Under the pieces are notes generated by a model that saw only the letters and a program-made list of their open reading frames with translations, made no database searches and was not told the origin of the DNA. A program made the translations under genes and the position numbers. Positions 11,784-19,401 of a stretch of 24,611 nucleotides of DNA are shown here, piece after piece. The stretch lies in the IMG/VR virus record IMGVR_UViG_3300030098_001488, positions 1 through 24,611 of that record, one strand, 5' to 3'. Source of the DNA: a virus. Position 1 is the first letter of the stretch. Each line of letters starts with the position of its first letter.

Positions 11784-14041
11784 TGGCAAGAACAACTAAA
11801 AAAACGAAAGCCCAAATAAATAAACAACTATGGGATAGGGCAAATAATTCTCATAGACAAAGATGGCAAACACTTTCTCAAAAAGGATATGATTTTTATC
11901 TTGATGAGCAATTAAGCAAAGAAGAAAAAGACCAATTAGAAGAATCTGGAATGCCAACATTTACTATAAATAGGGTAACTCCTATTATAGAAATAATGAA
12001 ATATTTTGTTACTGCTAATAATCCTAAATGGAAAGCTGTGGGAGCTACTGGAGATGATGTTGATGTAGCGCAAGTGCATTCCGATATTGCAGATTATTGT
12101 TGGTATTTATCAAATGGTAAATCTTTATATAGTCAAATTGCTCTAGACGCTCTTACAAAAGGAATTGGTTATTTTTTAGTAGATGTAGATAAAGACGCAG
12201 ATAGAGGAATGGGAGAAGTTAGATTTAGTAGACTTGACCCCTATGATGTATATGTAGACCCAGCAAGTAGAGATTTTTTATTTAGGGATGCAAACTTTAT
12301 TCAAGTCCGTAAAAATATAGCAAGAACAAGACTTATAAATATGCTTCCAGAATTTGCAGCTAAAATTAAAAAAGTTGCACAAAGTACAGATGTAGTTTCT
12401 TATTCTCAAAGAGATGTTGATTTAGGAGAATCTATACAACCTGAAGATATTACAATGGGGATAAGTTTAGAAGCTGAAGATGAAGATATTGTAGCATATT
12501 ACGAAACTTATCATAAGAAAAAATTTCCATATCGAAATATTTTTATAAAAATAGAGCCTACAAAAGCTCAAATGGTAGAAATAAAAAAACAAGTTGATAT
12601 TGCATTAAAAGATTTTGGAGAAGAAATAGAAGTTGGCTTAATAGAAAAACAACAACAATTAGAACAATCTGTTGAAAATGAAGAAATTGTTCCAGAAAGA
12701 GCTCAATTAGAATTAAGAAGAGCTCAAGAAATGGCTGAACAAGCTATTAAAGAAAAAGAAATGGAACTTATGTCAGAGGCAAGAAGAAAAGCTACTGTCG
12801 TAAAAGAAGATGTTGTATCTGAAAAAAGATTTAGAGAATTATCTCAATCAAAATCGTTTTTAAAAAATTTAGTAGATAGTATAAAATTTTATGAAAATAG
12901 AATTATACAAACTTGTAGTGTGGGAGATGATGTTTTTCTTTATGAATACACTTTACCAATAAATGAATATCCTATTGTGCCTATTCCTTATATGTACACT
13001 GGAACTCCTTATCCAATGAGTGCAGTTACTCCATTAATAGGTAAGCAGCAAGAAATTAACAAAGCTCATCAAATTATGCTTCATAATGCAAACTTAGCTT
13101 CTAATCTTAGATGGATGTATGAAGAAGGGGCAGTCCCAGAAGATGAATGGGAAAAATATTCTTCAGCTCCTGGTGCATTATTAAAATACAGACAAGGATT
13201 TGCAACTCCAACTCCTATATTACCAGCCCCAATTAATAATGCATTTTATTCTGTAGTTCAAGAAGGTAAAGCTGATGCAGAATACATTAGTGGAGTTCCT
13301 TCTGCAATGATGGGTTTTACAAATGAGCAAACTGAAACCTATAGAGGTTTATTGGCAAATGATGAATTTGGAACTCGTAGATTAAAAGCTTGGATGGGTA
13401 GCGTTGTGGAACCTGCTTTAGAACATCTAGGAAGATGCTTTCAAATGATTGCTCAAAAACATTATACAATAGAAAAAGTATTTAGAATAGTGCAACCAGA
13501 AGCTGGTCAATCACCACAAGAACAAGAAAAAGAAATTAAAATAAATGTACAGATTTATAATGATTATGGTGACGTAATTGGAAAATTTAAAGATTATGCA
13601 AGTGCAAGATTTGATATAAGAGTTGTATCTGGAGCTACTATGCCAGTAAATAGATGGGCATTATTAGAAGAATATTTTAAATGGTTCCAAGCTGGATTAA
13701 TAGATGATATAGCTATGATAGCTGAAACAGATATAAGAAATAAAGAGCAAATAGTTCAAAGAAAATCAATGCTTTCTCAAATGCAAGGTCAATTACAATC
13801 TATGCAAGATGCAATGAAAGATAGAGAAGGAACTATAGAAACATTAGAAAGACAACTTGTTCAATCTAATATAAAACAAAAATCTCAAGAAGGTTCTTTA
13901 GAAGTAAGAAAAAGCGTCTTAGATACACAGGCTCAACAAAAATTATTAAGAAGATTAATGCAAGAAGAATTTAAAAACATGAAAGAAGAGTTGAAATCTG
14001 ATATGAAATCAACTGAGAAAGATGTTTCTAAAAACGAATAA
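11783..14041 (+). CDS. Portal protein, large P22-like type
   Basis: A 752-residue protein that would form the dodecameric ring at the capsid vertex through which DNA passes. Marks seen: FTINRVTPIIEIMKYFVTAN near the N-terminus, RFSRLDPYDVYVDPASRDF (the conserved strand region of P22-like portals), IPYMYTGTPYPMSAVTPLIG, QQEINKAHQIMLHNANLASN and a helical C-terminal part with VVEPALEHLG. Residues about 256-340 contain a long Glu/Lys/Gln helix stretch that looks like an inserted coiled coil. The last 100 residues form another coiled coil, as in portal barrels. The size suits podovirus-type portals. It lies directly between endolysin and scaffold genes, the standard head order. I am confident of portal identity, less so of the subfamily. 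Confidence 0.88.
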   Translation: MARTTKKTKAQINKQLWDRANNSHRQRWQTLSQKGYDFYLDEQLSKEEKDQLEESGMPTFTINRVTPIIEIMKYFVTANNPKWKAVGATGDDVDVAQVHSDIADYCWYLSNGKSLYSQIALDALTKGIGYFLVDVDKDADRGMGEVRFSRLDPYDVYVDPASRDFLFRDANFIQVRKNIARTRLINMLPEFAAKIKKVAQSTDVVSYSQRDVDLGESIQPEDITMGISLEAEDEDIVAYYETYHKKKFPYRNIFIKIEPTKAQMVEIKKQVDIALKDFGEEIEVGLIEKQQQLEQSVENEEIVPERAQLELRRAQEMAEQAIKEKEMELMSEARRKATVVKEDVVSEKRFRELSQSKSFLKNLVDSIKFYENRIIQTCSVGDDVFLYEYTLPINEYPIVPIPYMYTGTPYPMSAVTPLIGKQQEINKAHQIMLHNANLASNLRWMYEEGAVPEDEWEKYSSAPGALLKYRQGFATPTPILPAPINNAFYSVVQEGKADAEYISGVPSAMMGFTNEQTETYRGLLANDEFGTRRLKAWMGSVVEPALEHLGRCFQMIAQKHYTIEKVFRIVQPEAGQSPQEQEKEIKINVQIYNDYGDVIGKFKDYASARFDIRVVSGATMPVNRWALLEEYFKWFQAGLIDDIAMIAETDIRNKEQIVQRKSMLSQMQGQLQSMQDAMKDREGTIETLERQLVQSNIKQKSQEGSLEVRKSVLDTQAQQKLLRRLMQEEFKNMKEELKSDMKSTEKDVSKNE

Positions 14042-14102
14042 TAAATATTGAATAATAATTTAATGTTTATTAACTTAATAAAACTCTAACAAAGGAGATA
14101 GT

Positions 14103-14972
14103 ATGTCAGAACAAGTAGGTAACGCTGTAGAAGCCCCCGAAAGTGCAAACGTACAAAATGCAGTTATGGATATGACATCTGATGGCTTTTTTGAAGCATT
14201 AGATAATCAAGTCAATGGCGGCATAATAGACGAACCTTCGCAACCAACCTCGGAACAAAGCGGTAACACGCAGACGAGCCCTAATGCAGAAGTTCAGAGT
14301 GAAGAATCTACTCTTAATGAAGTAGATAATTTACAAAAAAGGTATAGTGATTCTAGTAGAGAAGCAAAAAGGCTTAATGGAAAACTAAAAGAAATTGAAC
14401 CTTATATGCCTATATTAGATGCTATGCGAGAAGACCCTAATTTAATTTCTCATGTAAGAAATTATTTTGAGGGTGGAGGTCAAACCCCACAAAAAATGAC
14501 TGAAAAGCTTAATCTAGGAGAGGACTTTGTCTTTGACGCTGATGACGCTTTTTCTCAACCTGATTCTGATTCAGCAAAAGTATTAGGAGCAACCATTGAT
14601 GGAGTAGTCCAAAGAAGGTTAAACAATGCTTTAAAAGGGCAAAAGGTAGAAAATCAAAAATTAGCAAAAGAAACCGAGTTTCGTCAAAAACATGAAATGA
14701 ATGACGAACAATGGAAACAATTTACTGATTTTGCGAAATCTAAATCTCTTGAACTTGATGATATATACTTTTTAATGAATCGTAAAAATCGTGATGAGAA
14801 AATAGCTGATAATGCAAGACAAGAAGTTCATAATAAAATGAAAGAAGTTCAAAACCAACCAGGTACACTTGCAACACAAGGAAGTACATCAGTTGAAAAA
14901 TCTCCAGACGATAATGTCTTTGATGCCATTTTGGGTTCGACAAACGAACTAGAAAAGGCTTTTGGTATTTAA
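14103..14972 (+). CDS. Capsid scaffold candidate
   Basis: A 289-residue acidic protein directly upstream of the major capsid gene, where phages encode the scaffold that guides capsid assembly and then leaves. The first 90 residues are low-complexity and acidic (Ser, Gln, Glu, Asn), followed by a helical region (NLQKRYSDSSREAKRLNGKL), a middle with FVFDADDAFSQPDSDSAKVL, and charged coiled-coil helices (residues about 180-255). It ends in a short hydrophobic DDNVFDAILGSTNELEKAFG, like the capsid-binding tail of scaffolds. There is no protease motif. A strong AAAGGAG precedes ATG 14103. The call rests on composition and position; sequence similarity to a named scaffold was not tested. Confidence 0.72.
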   Translation: MSEQVGNAVEAPESANVQNAVMDMTSDGFFEALDNQVNGGIIDEPSQPTSEQSGNTQTSPNAEVQSEESTLNEVDNLQKRYSDSSREAKRLNGKLKEIEPYMPILDAMREDPNLISHVRNYFEGGGQTPQKMTEKLNLGEDFVFDADDAFSQPDSDSAKVLGATIDGVVQRRLNNALKGQKVENQKLAKETEFRQKHEMNDEQWKQFTDFAKSKSLELDDIYFLMNRKNRDEKIADNARQEVHNKMKEVQNQPGTLATQGSTSVEKSPDDNVFDAILGSTNELEKAFGI

Positions 14973-15014
14973 ATAATATTGAAGGCCATTAACTCAAAAT
15001 AAAGAGGTAAACAA

Positions 15015-16538
15015 ATGGCTACAGATGTATTTAGCTTAGAGACACCAGGGGCAGGCCCAGATAGTTGGTCGGCCGGTTCTGGTAAACTCACAGGTGACCT
15101 TAGACGAAAGTACAATTTTGGGGATAGAGTTTCTGAACTGAACATTGCTCAAGACCCTTTCTTCCGATTTGTATCTAAAGTTGCCAAAAAACCTACGGAT
15201 GACCCAGAGTTCAAATTTACTGAACGAAGAGGTTCGTATCATAAAAGATATGCATATGTTACTGCTCATGGAGCGGATGTAAGTGTATCAACAACAAGCG
15301 ATGCCACAGTAGCGGCAGGAGCTTTAGACCAAGGAGATATTTACTATTTTAAAATGGGGACTGATTATGAGTCTGCAGGTAATATTGGTAATGTTTCTGG
15401 TCAAGCAACTGGCGCAATTGCTGTTGGAGCTGCAAATACTGCTCCTCAGTTCTTTCTAGAAAACCAGATTGTTAAAATCAATACTAGAGCTGAAGATGAA
15501 GGTAGTGCTTTTAAAGTGCCTACTGGATATATTCTTGCAAAAATAGTTGGTGAGCCAACTGCTGTTAGCACTACTCATCAAATACTTAAATGTGAGATTG
15601 TTAAAGGCGAATCGGCTGCTAAAGACCTTATGTGGGAAAGTGCTACCGCTGCGGTAAGCACTACTTATAACAAAACAATTGCTACGGATTTAGAACCAAA
15701 GCGTTGTTACGTTGTAGGTTCTGCTCATGCACAAGGAACTGGGTATCCAGCGACTTGGAAAGACCAGCCTTTCTCAACAGGTTTTGGGCTTACTCAAATT
15801 TGGAAAACTGCTATGGCAATGGATAACACAACTCGTGCTACCGTTCTCAAGTATGAACCAAATGAGTTTGCAAGAATCTGGCGTGAAAAGTTAATTGAAC
15901 ATAAATTTGACATTGAGCAATCATTATTATTTGGTTCTCAAGGTTCAGTTAATGGTGTTCAATATACTGAAGGAGCTGTTGATTTCTGTGTATCTTACGG
16001 AAATATCTTCAGTGGTACTGGAATGGGTTCAAGTGGTACTAAAGCTCAAGATGATTTTCTTGATGATATGTCTCAGTTCTTAGACCCTCGCTACAATAAT
16101 GCAAGCGCTACTTTATTTATGGTTCCAACTGATGTATATAATTGGTTGCATAAATTAAGTGGTTACTTTTCTGCTAATGTTTCTAAAGTTGCAGACGGTT
16201 CTGGAGGTAGTTCTACTGCTCTCGGAAGAGCTGACTTTTCTATTGGAAACAAGAAAAGCGTCTTTGGTGTAGATATTACACAAATTTATACTCCTTATGG
16301 TGTAATGAATGTGTCTCGTAATATTCACTTAGACGGAACTCAAGTCAAGATGTTAGCTGTTAACATGAAACATTGCGCATATCGACCATTGGTTGGTAAC
16401 GGATTGAATCGTGATACTGCAGTTTACGTTGGAGTTCAGACTCTTGAAAATAGTGGCGTTGACCGTAGAGTTGACTTAATTCAAACCGAGGCCGGTATGG
16501 AATGGCAAATGCCAGAAGCCCATGCGGTCTGGAAATAG
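15015..16538 (+). CDS. Major capsid protein
   Basis: A 507-residue protein in the scaffold-to-decoration position, with the composition of HK97-fold capsid proteins. Its N-terminus is loop-rich (GAGPDSWSAGSGKLTGDLRR). Residues 255-310 include a helix LKYEPNEFARIWREKLIEHK with FDIEQSLLFGSQG, the spine-helix pattern of SU10/N4-like capsid proteins. The following SATLFMVPTDVYNWLHKLSG and the C-terminal region (NVSRNIHLDGTQVKMLAVNM, VYVGVQTLENSGVDRRVDLI) match the domain order of that group. GAGG lies upstream of the start. Codon use is less AT-rich than in its neighbours, as often seen for highly expressed capsid genes. I place it with DUF5309/SU10-like capsid proteins on pattern only. Confidence 0.85.
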   Translation: MATDVFSLETPGAGPDSWSAGSGKLTGDLRRKYNFGDRVSELNIAQDPFFRFVSKVAKKPTDDPEFKFTERRGSYHKRYAYVTAHGADVSVSTTSDATVAAGALDQGDIYYFKMGTDYESAGNIGNVSGQATGAIAVGAANTAPQFFLENQIVKINTRAEDEGSAFKVPTGYILAKIVGEPTAVSTTHQILKCEIVKGESAAKDLMWESATAAVSTTYNKTIATDLEPKRCYVVGSAHAQGTGYPATWKDQPFSTGFGLTQIWKTAMAMDNTTRATVLKYEPNEFARIWREKLIEHKFDIEQSLLFGSQGSVNGVQYTEGAVDFCVSYGNIFSGTGMGSSGTKAQDDFLDDMSQFLDPRYNNASATLFMVPTDVYNWLHKLSGYFSANVSKVADGSGGSSTALGRADFSIGNKKSVFGVDITQIYTPYGVMNVSRNIHLDGTQVKMLAVNMKHCAYRPLVGNGLNRDTAVYVGVQTLENSGVDRRVDLIQTEAGMEWQMPEAHAVWK

Positions 16539-16548
16539 GAGGTAAATC

Positions 16549-17055
16549 ATGGCAAATATACCTTTATATGGTCAAAACAAAGATGGTGATGCTTTAAATA
16601 AAGCTAGTAATGCTTTTAGAGGGGCTCTTGATGTAATTGTCGCTGGAGATAATTCTCAATACTCGCCTGGTAAAGATGAGCTATGTAGAACATATGCAAG
16701 TCATCACGCTAATGGAATGGATATAACTCTTCCTTCAGTAGATAAATCTGATGCTGGATTATGGGTTAAGATAGAAGTAGCAGTTACTGTTACCGCTTCT
16801 GACCTTGTTGCTGTAACAGCAGCGTCTGGCGATTTACTTGAAGGTAGTGTTTATCTTACCAAGGCTACTGATGCAGTTGCTAACCAAGCTGAATTTGCAG
16901 CTGATGAATCTAATGACCTCATTTTTTCAATGAATGGAAGTACAACTGGTGGTTTAATCGGCAGTTGGGCAAAGTTCACTGTAAATGAGAATGGATATTG
17001 GACAGTTGAAGGGCAGTTAATGGGTAGTGGTACTTTAGCTACACCATTTAGTTAA
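16549..17055 (+). CDS. Capsid decoration or head-fibre-like protein
   Basis: A 168-residue protein immediately after the major capsid gene with a perfect GGAGG six bases before ATG. The start MANIPLYGQNKDGDALNKAS is common in small capsid-stabilising proteins of tailed phages. The rest is beta-rich with many Ala, Thr and Val (KIEVAVTVTASDLVAVTAAS), no cysteine pairs and no catalytic motif, as expected for an external virion protein. The strong SD and the terminator right after it imply expression at capsid-like levels. It could be a decoration protein, a head fibre or a second minor capsid protein. I favour decoration by position. Confidence 0.7.
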   Translation: MANIPLYGQNKDGDALNKASNAFRGALDVIVAGDNSQYSPGKDELCRTYASHHANGMDITLPSVDKSDAGLWVKIEVAVTVTASDLVAVTAASGDLLEGSVYLTKATDAVANQAEFAADESNDLIFSMNGSTTGGLIGSWAKFTVNENGYWTVEGQLMGSGTLATPFS

Positions 17056-17071
17056 TAACTAAATAAACAAT

Positions 17072-17099
17072 ATATAGGGGGCTTCGGCCCCCTGTATAT
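17072..17099 (+). terminator. UUCG-loop terminator after the capsid block
   Basis: GGGGGC (17077-17082) and GCCCCC (17087-17092) enclose the very stable TTCG tetraloop, and flanking AT pairs extend the stem with a small bulge. It lies 22 bases after the decoration gene. A run of A and T, not a clean U-run, follows, so readthrough is likely and needed for the downstream virion genes unless another promoter exists there. It may set the higher level of capsid proteins. Confidence 0.8.
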
Positions 17100-17113
17100 A
17101 AAATAAAAATTAT

Positions 17114-17995
17114 ATGGCAATAACAGATATACAAGCAACAGTTTTAGCAAACACAGGAAGCACTCCTACTGCAAATAGCATAGAAGATGCACAAAGATAT
17201 GTAGCTTCTAGTATTCCAAAAAATTTATTATCATGGGCTCAAAGTGCTTCTTCGCCTTCTACAGATGGAAGCGCAATATCTTTTACATCTACTGATTCTA
17301 TTATAGATGTTCAAAGAAATGGATATAGTTGCAAGGAAATACCATTATCTGAATCAGCTTTTGCTTTGAGTTCATCAAGTTTAAAAAAAGCAACATCTAT
17401 ACATCCCGTTTGGTATCATAAACAAGGAGCGATTCATTTTGCTCCTGTAACTGATGGTAGTAATGCTGGGTATATATTTTATGTAGATTATTCTAAAATA
17501 GATGATAGTTCTGATTTAAGAAATGCAATTATTAATTATGCAAGTTCAAGAGAATTTACTGCATTGGCAATTGCTTCTACTTTTCCAGCTCTTGCGTGGG
17601 TGAAAGAAACTCCACCAACTTTTACCCCTCCCACATTACAAGAACCTGATTGGGCAGATGTAGAAAATTGGATTAAAAATGAAGAAGATTCAGAAATGCT
17701 TAATTCAAGAGTAAGTGCTATACAATCTCAAATTGGAGAATATTCAGCTAAATTGCAATCTGCTCAAGCTGAGTTTAATTCGGAATTACAAGATTATCAA
17801 TCTAGATTAAATGAAACAGTTCAATTAAATCAAGGAGAAATAGCTGAATGGCAAGCTGAAAATGGTGTTAAATTAAATCATTATTTACAATTATCTGTTC
17901 AACATTATAATTGGGCAATGACTGAAATAAAAAATTATATAGAAAACAATACAAAAACTTTAGATAAAATGGTAGAATTACAAAGAGGTAAATAA
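17114..17995 (+). CDS. Connector-type virion protein with long coiled coil
   Basis: A 293-residue protein. The N-terminal 175 residues (MAITDIQATVLANTGSTPTA, SIIDVQRNGYSCKEIPLSES, HPVWYHKQGAIHFAPVTDGS, GYIFYVDYSK) follow the order seen in phage head-completion/connector proteins: a helical start, then a sheet with YHKQG and IHFAP, then an Ala-rich helix. Residues 180-290 are a long Gln/Glu-rich coiled coil (LNSRVSAIQSQIGEYSAKLQ). No SD precedes the ATG; an AT-rich tract follows the terminator directly, so initiation may be unusual. Its end overlaps the next ATG as TAATG. I think it is a virion protein at the head-tail junction; the exact family is unconfirmed. Confidence 0.68.
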   Translation: MAITDIQATVLANTGSTPTANSIEDAQRYVASSIPKNLLSWAQSASSPSTDGSAISFTSTDSIIDVQRNGYSCKEIPLSESAFALSSSSLKKATSIHPVWYHKQGAIHFAPVTDGSNAGYIFYVDYSKIDDSSDLRNAIINYASSREFTALAIASTFPALAWVKETPPTFTPPTLQEPDWADVENWIKNEEDSEMLNSRVSAIQSQIGEYSAKLQSAQAEFNSELQDYQSRLNETVQLNQGEIAEWQAENGVKLNHYLQLSVQHYNWAMTEIKNYIENNTKTLDKMVELQRGK

Positions 17996-18366
17996 TGGCA
18001 AATGAAATAAAAATTAGTTTATCAATTACAGCTGAAAAAAATGGGGCAAAATATACAAGGCAAGAAACATTTTTAGATGATATGTCTGGAGATGCTTGGA
18101 CTACTGGAATAGTAGATATAACTGCTTCAGGTGTCCAATTAACTGATTTAGAAGTAGGAACTTATGGATGGGTTTTTGTTAAAAATTTAGGAACTGATTC
18201 TTCTTTATATGTAGATATACAACATAGCCAAAATGATTCCGATGATAATTTATGTAGATTATATGGAGGGGAATCTTCTATATTTAAAAGCTCTGGATTA
18301 ACAGCTTTATGGGCTGATTCAAGTAGTGGAACTCAATCTGTAGAATACGCTATAATAGAATTATGA
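17995..18366 (+). CDS. Beta-rich small virion protein
   Basis: A 123-residue, beta-strand-rich protein: ISLSITAEKNGAKYTRQETF, then TTGIVDITASGVQLTDLEVG, YGWVFVKNLGTDSSLYVDIQ, and a final strand SVEYAIIEL. The pattern resembles single-domain beta-sandwich proteins of phage virions, either minor tail or decoration. There is no signal peptide, cysteine pair or catalytic motif. AGAGGT in the end of the preceding gene is the SD, and the TAATG overlap before it and the ATGA overlap after it tie it to both neighbours. The connector-type gene before and the adaptor-type gene after support a role at or near the tail vertex. Family not identified. Confidence 0.65.
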   Translation: MANEIKISLSITAEKNGAKYTRQETFLDDMSGDAWTTGIVDITASGVQLTDLEVGTYGWVFVKNLGTDSSLYVDIQHSQNDSDDNLCRLYGGESSIFKSSGLTALWADSSSGTQSVEYAIIEL

Positions 18367-18653
18367 CAGTCTTAGAAGTAATGGAGCGTCTTGATATTAA
18401 AGAGGAAACTCTTGCTATTGCTTGGATAAAAGATGCAATTCATTTAATACAAAGCAATACAAAAGAAAAAGTTGAATCCACTAAGAGAGATTTGATTAAA
18501 TCTGTAAACAGTACAGATAATGTATATATACTACCTTCTGATTTAGTTTCTTTAGAAAATATATCTATTAAAGATACGAGTGATAGTAAATACAAAAAAA
18601 TTAGAAGGCTTTCTAATCAACCGCATTATTTAGCTGAGGATGTTTCACCATGA
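18363..18653 (+). CDS. Head-tail adaptor-like protein, first half
   Basis: A 96-residue protein starting MTVLEVMERLDIKEETLAIA and continuing with helices (WIKDAIHLIQSNTKEKVEST) and a loop VYILPSDLVSLENISI. In phage gp6/gp4-type adaptors the same order, helices then YLPSDLV and a short strand, forms the first half of one protein. Here the frame stops and another begins at an ATGA overlap (18650), whose product supplies strands and a C-terminal helix. That suggests a split adaptor or two tightly coupled proteins. It could also reflect an ancestral frameshift. The call is based on pattern and position. Confidence 0.62.
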   Translation: MTVLEVMERLDIKEETLAIAWIKDAIHLIQSNTKEKVESTKRDLIKSVNSTDNVYILPSDLVSLENISIKDTSDSKYKKIRRLSNQPHYLAEDVSP

Positions 18654-19351
18654 GTTCATATGTAGATAAAGAATGGTTTTATTATTTAAGAGGAAGAGAA
18701 ATTCTTTTATATAAATTGCAAGGTGGAATAAGCACTGGAAGAATTAGTCAAAGTGGTGTATTTCAATCTTATGATAAAGAATTAGTATATCCAGATGAAG
18801 ATATTGCTGATGGATTAAGAATAGAATATACAAGAGTTAGTGAGCCTTTTGTTGCTGAAGCATTAGAAACAACAACTGCATATGCAAGTGGGACTAATAT
18901 TAGTTTTGCTCTTTCTGGTGCAAGAATAACTACACAAACTTCTAATTTTTGGGACACAATAAGTGGATTTGAAGTAGGTGATAAAATTAGAATAAGGGGT
19001 TCTGCAAGTAATGACGCAGATTATACTATTGATAGTTTTAGTGGAAGTAGCAATGTAAATATGATTGTTTCTGGTTCTACATTAACAGATGAAACTGCTG
19101 GTGAAAGAATTTCAATTACTCAAATCCCAAAAGAAGATTCTTCTCCTTCGGCTACATCTCATATTAATCTTAATAAAATGTTAAATCTTGCAGTAATAGA
19201 TTATTGCAAAGCTATGTTAGCAGAAAGAAATGGAGAGATAGACAAAAAAGAATATTTTATGAAAGAGTTTTATAGTAAATTAGGCGACAACGAAAGCAAC
19301 AAAAGGAACATATCAGTTGCATTTCCAGCAGGGCCTTTTGCAGTAAAATAA
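18650..19351 (+). CDS. Adaptor-like protein, second half, with inserted beta domain
   Basis: A 233-residue protein coupled by ATGA to the previous gene. Residues 1-66 (VDKEWFYYLRGREILLYKLQ, GLRIEYTRVSEPFV) are strands typical of the middle of adaptor proteins. Residues about 80-158 form a separate beta domain with GFEVGDKIRIRGSASNDADY, a GDxIxIxGSxxNDxxYTI pattern seen in assorted phage virion proteins. Residues 168-220 (HINLNKMLNLAVIDYCKAML) are helical, the expected C-terminal helices of adaptors. Read together with the preceding gene it looks like one adaptor broken in two, with a domain inserted. There are 50 bases before the fibre gene. Confident as a virion protein, moderate as adaptor. 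Confidence 0.65.
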   Translation: MSSYVDKEWFYYLRGREILLYKLQGGISTGRISQSGVFQSYDKELVYPDEDIADGLRIEYTRVSEPFVAEALETTTAYASGTNISFALSGARITTQTSNFWDTISGFEVGDKIRIRGSASNDADYTIDSFSGSSNVNMIVSGSTLTDETAGERISITQIPKEDSSPSATSHINLNKMLNLAVIDYCKAMLAERNGEIDKKEYFMKEFYSKLGDNESNKRNISVAFPAGPFAVK

Positions 19352-19401
19352 GAATTAATGCCTTAGTGGCGGTGGTGGTGGATAATATATAGGTACAAGT
19401 T

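Noticed and set aside
19352-19401. GGCGGTGGTGGTGG short repeat between the adaptor and fibre genes
   Set aside because: The frames around it contain stops at once. It may be a remnant of Gly-rich coding DNA but nothing supports a gene or a site.
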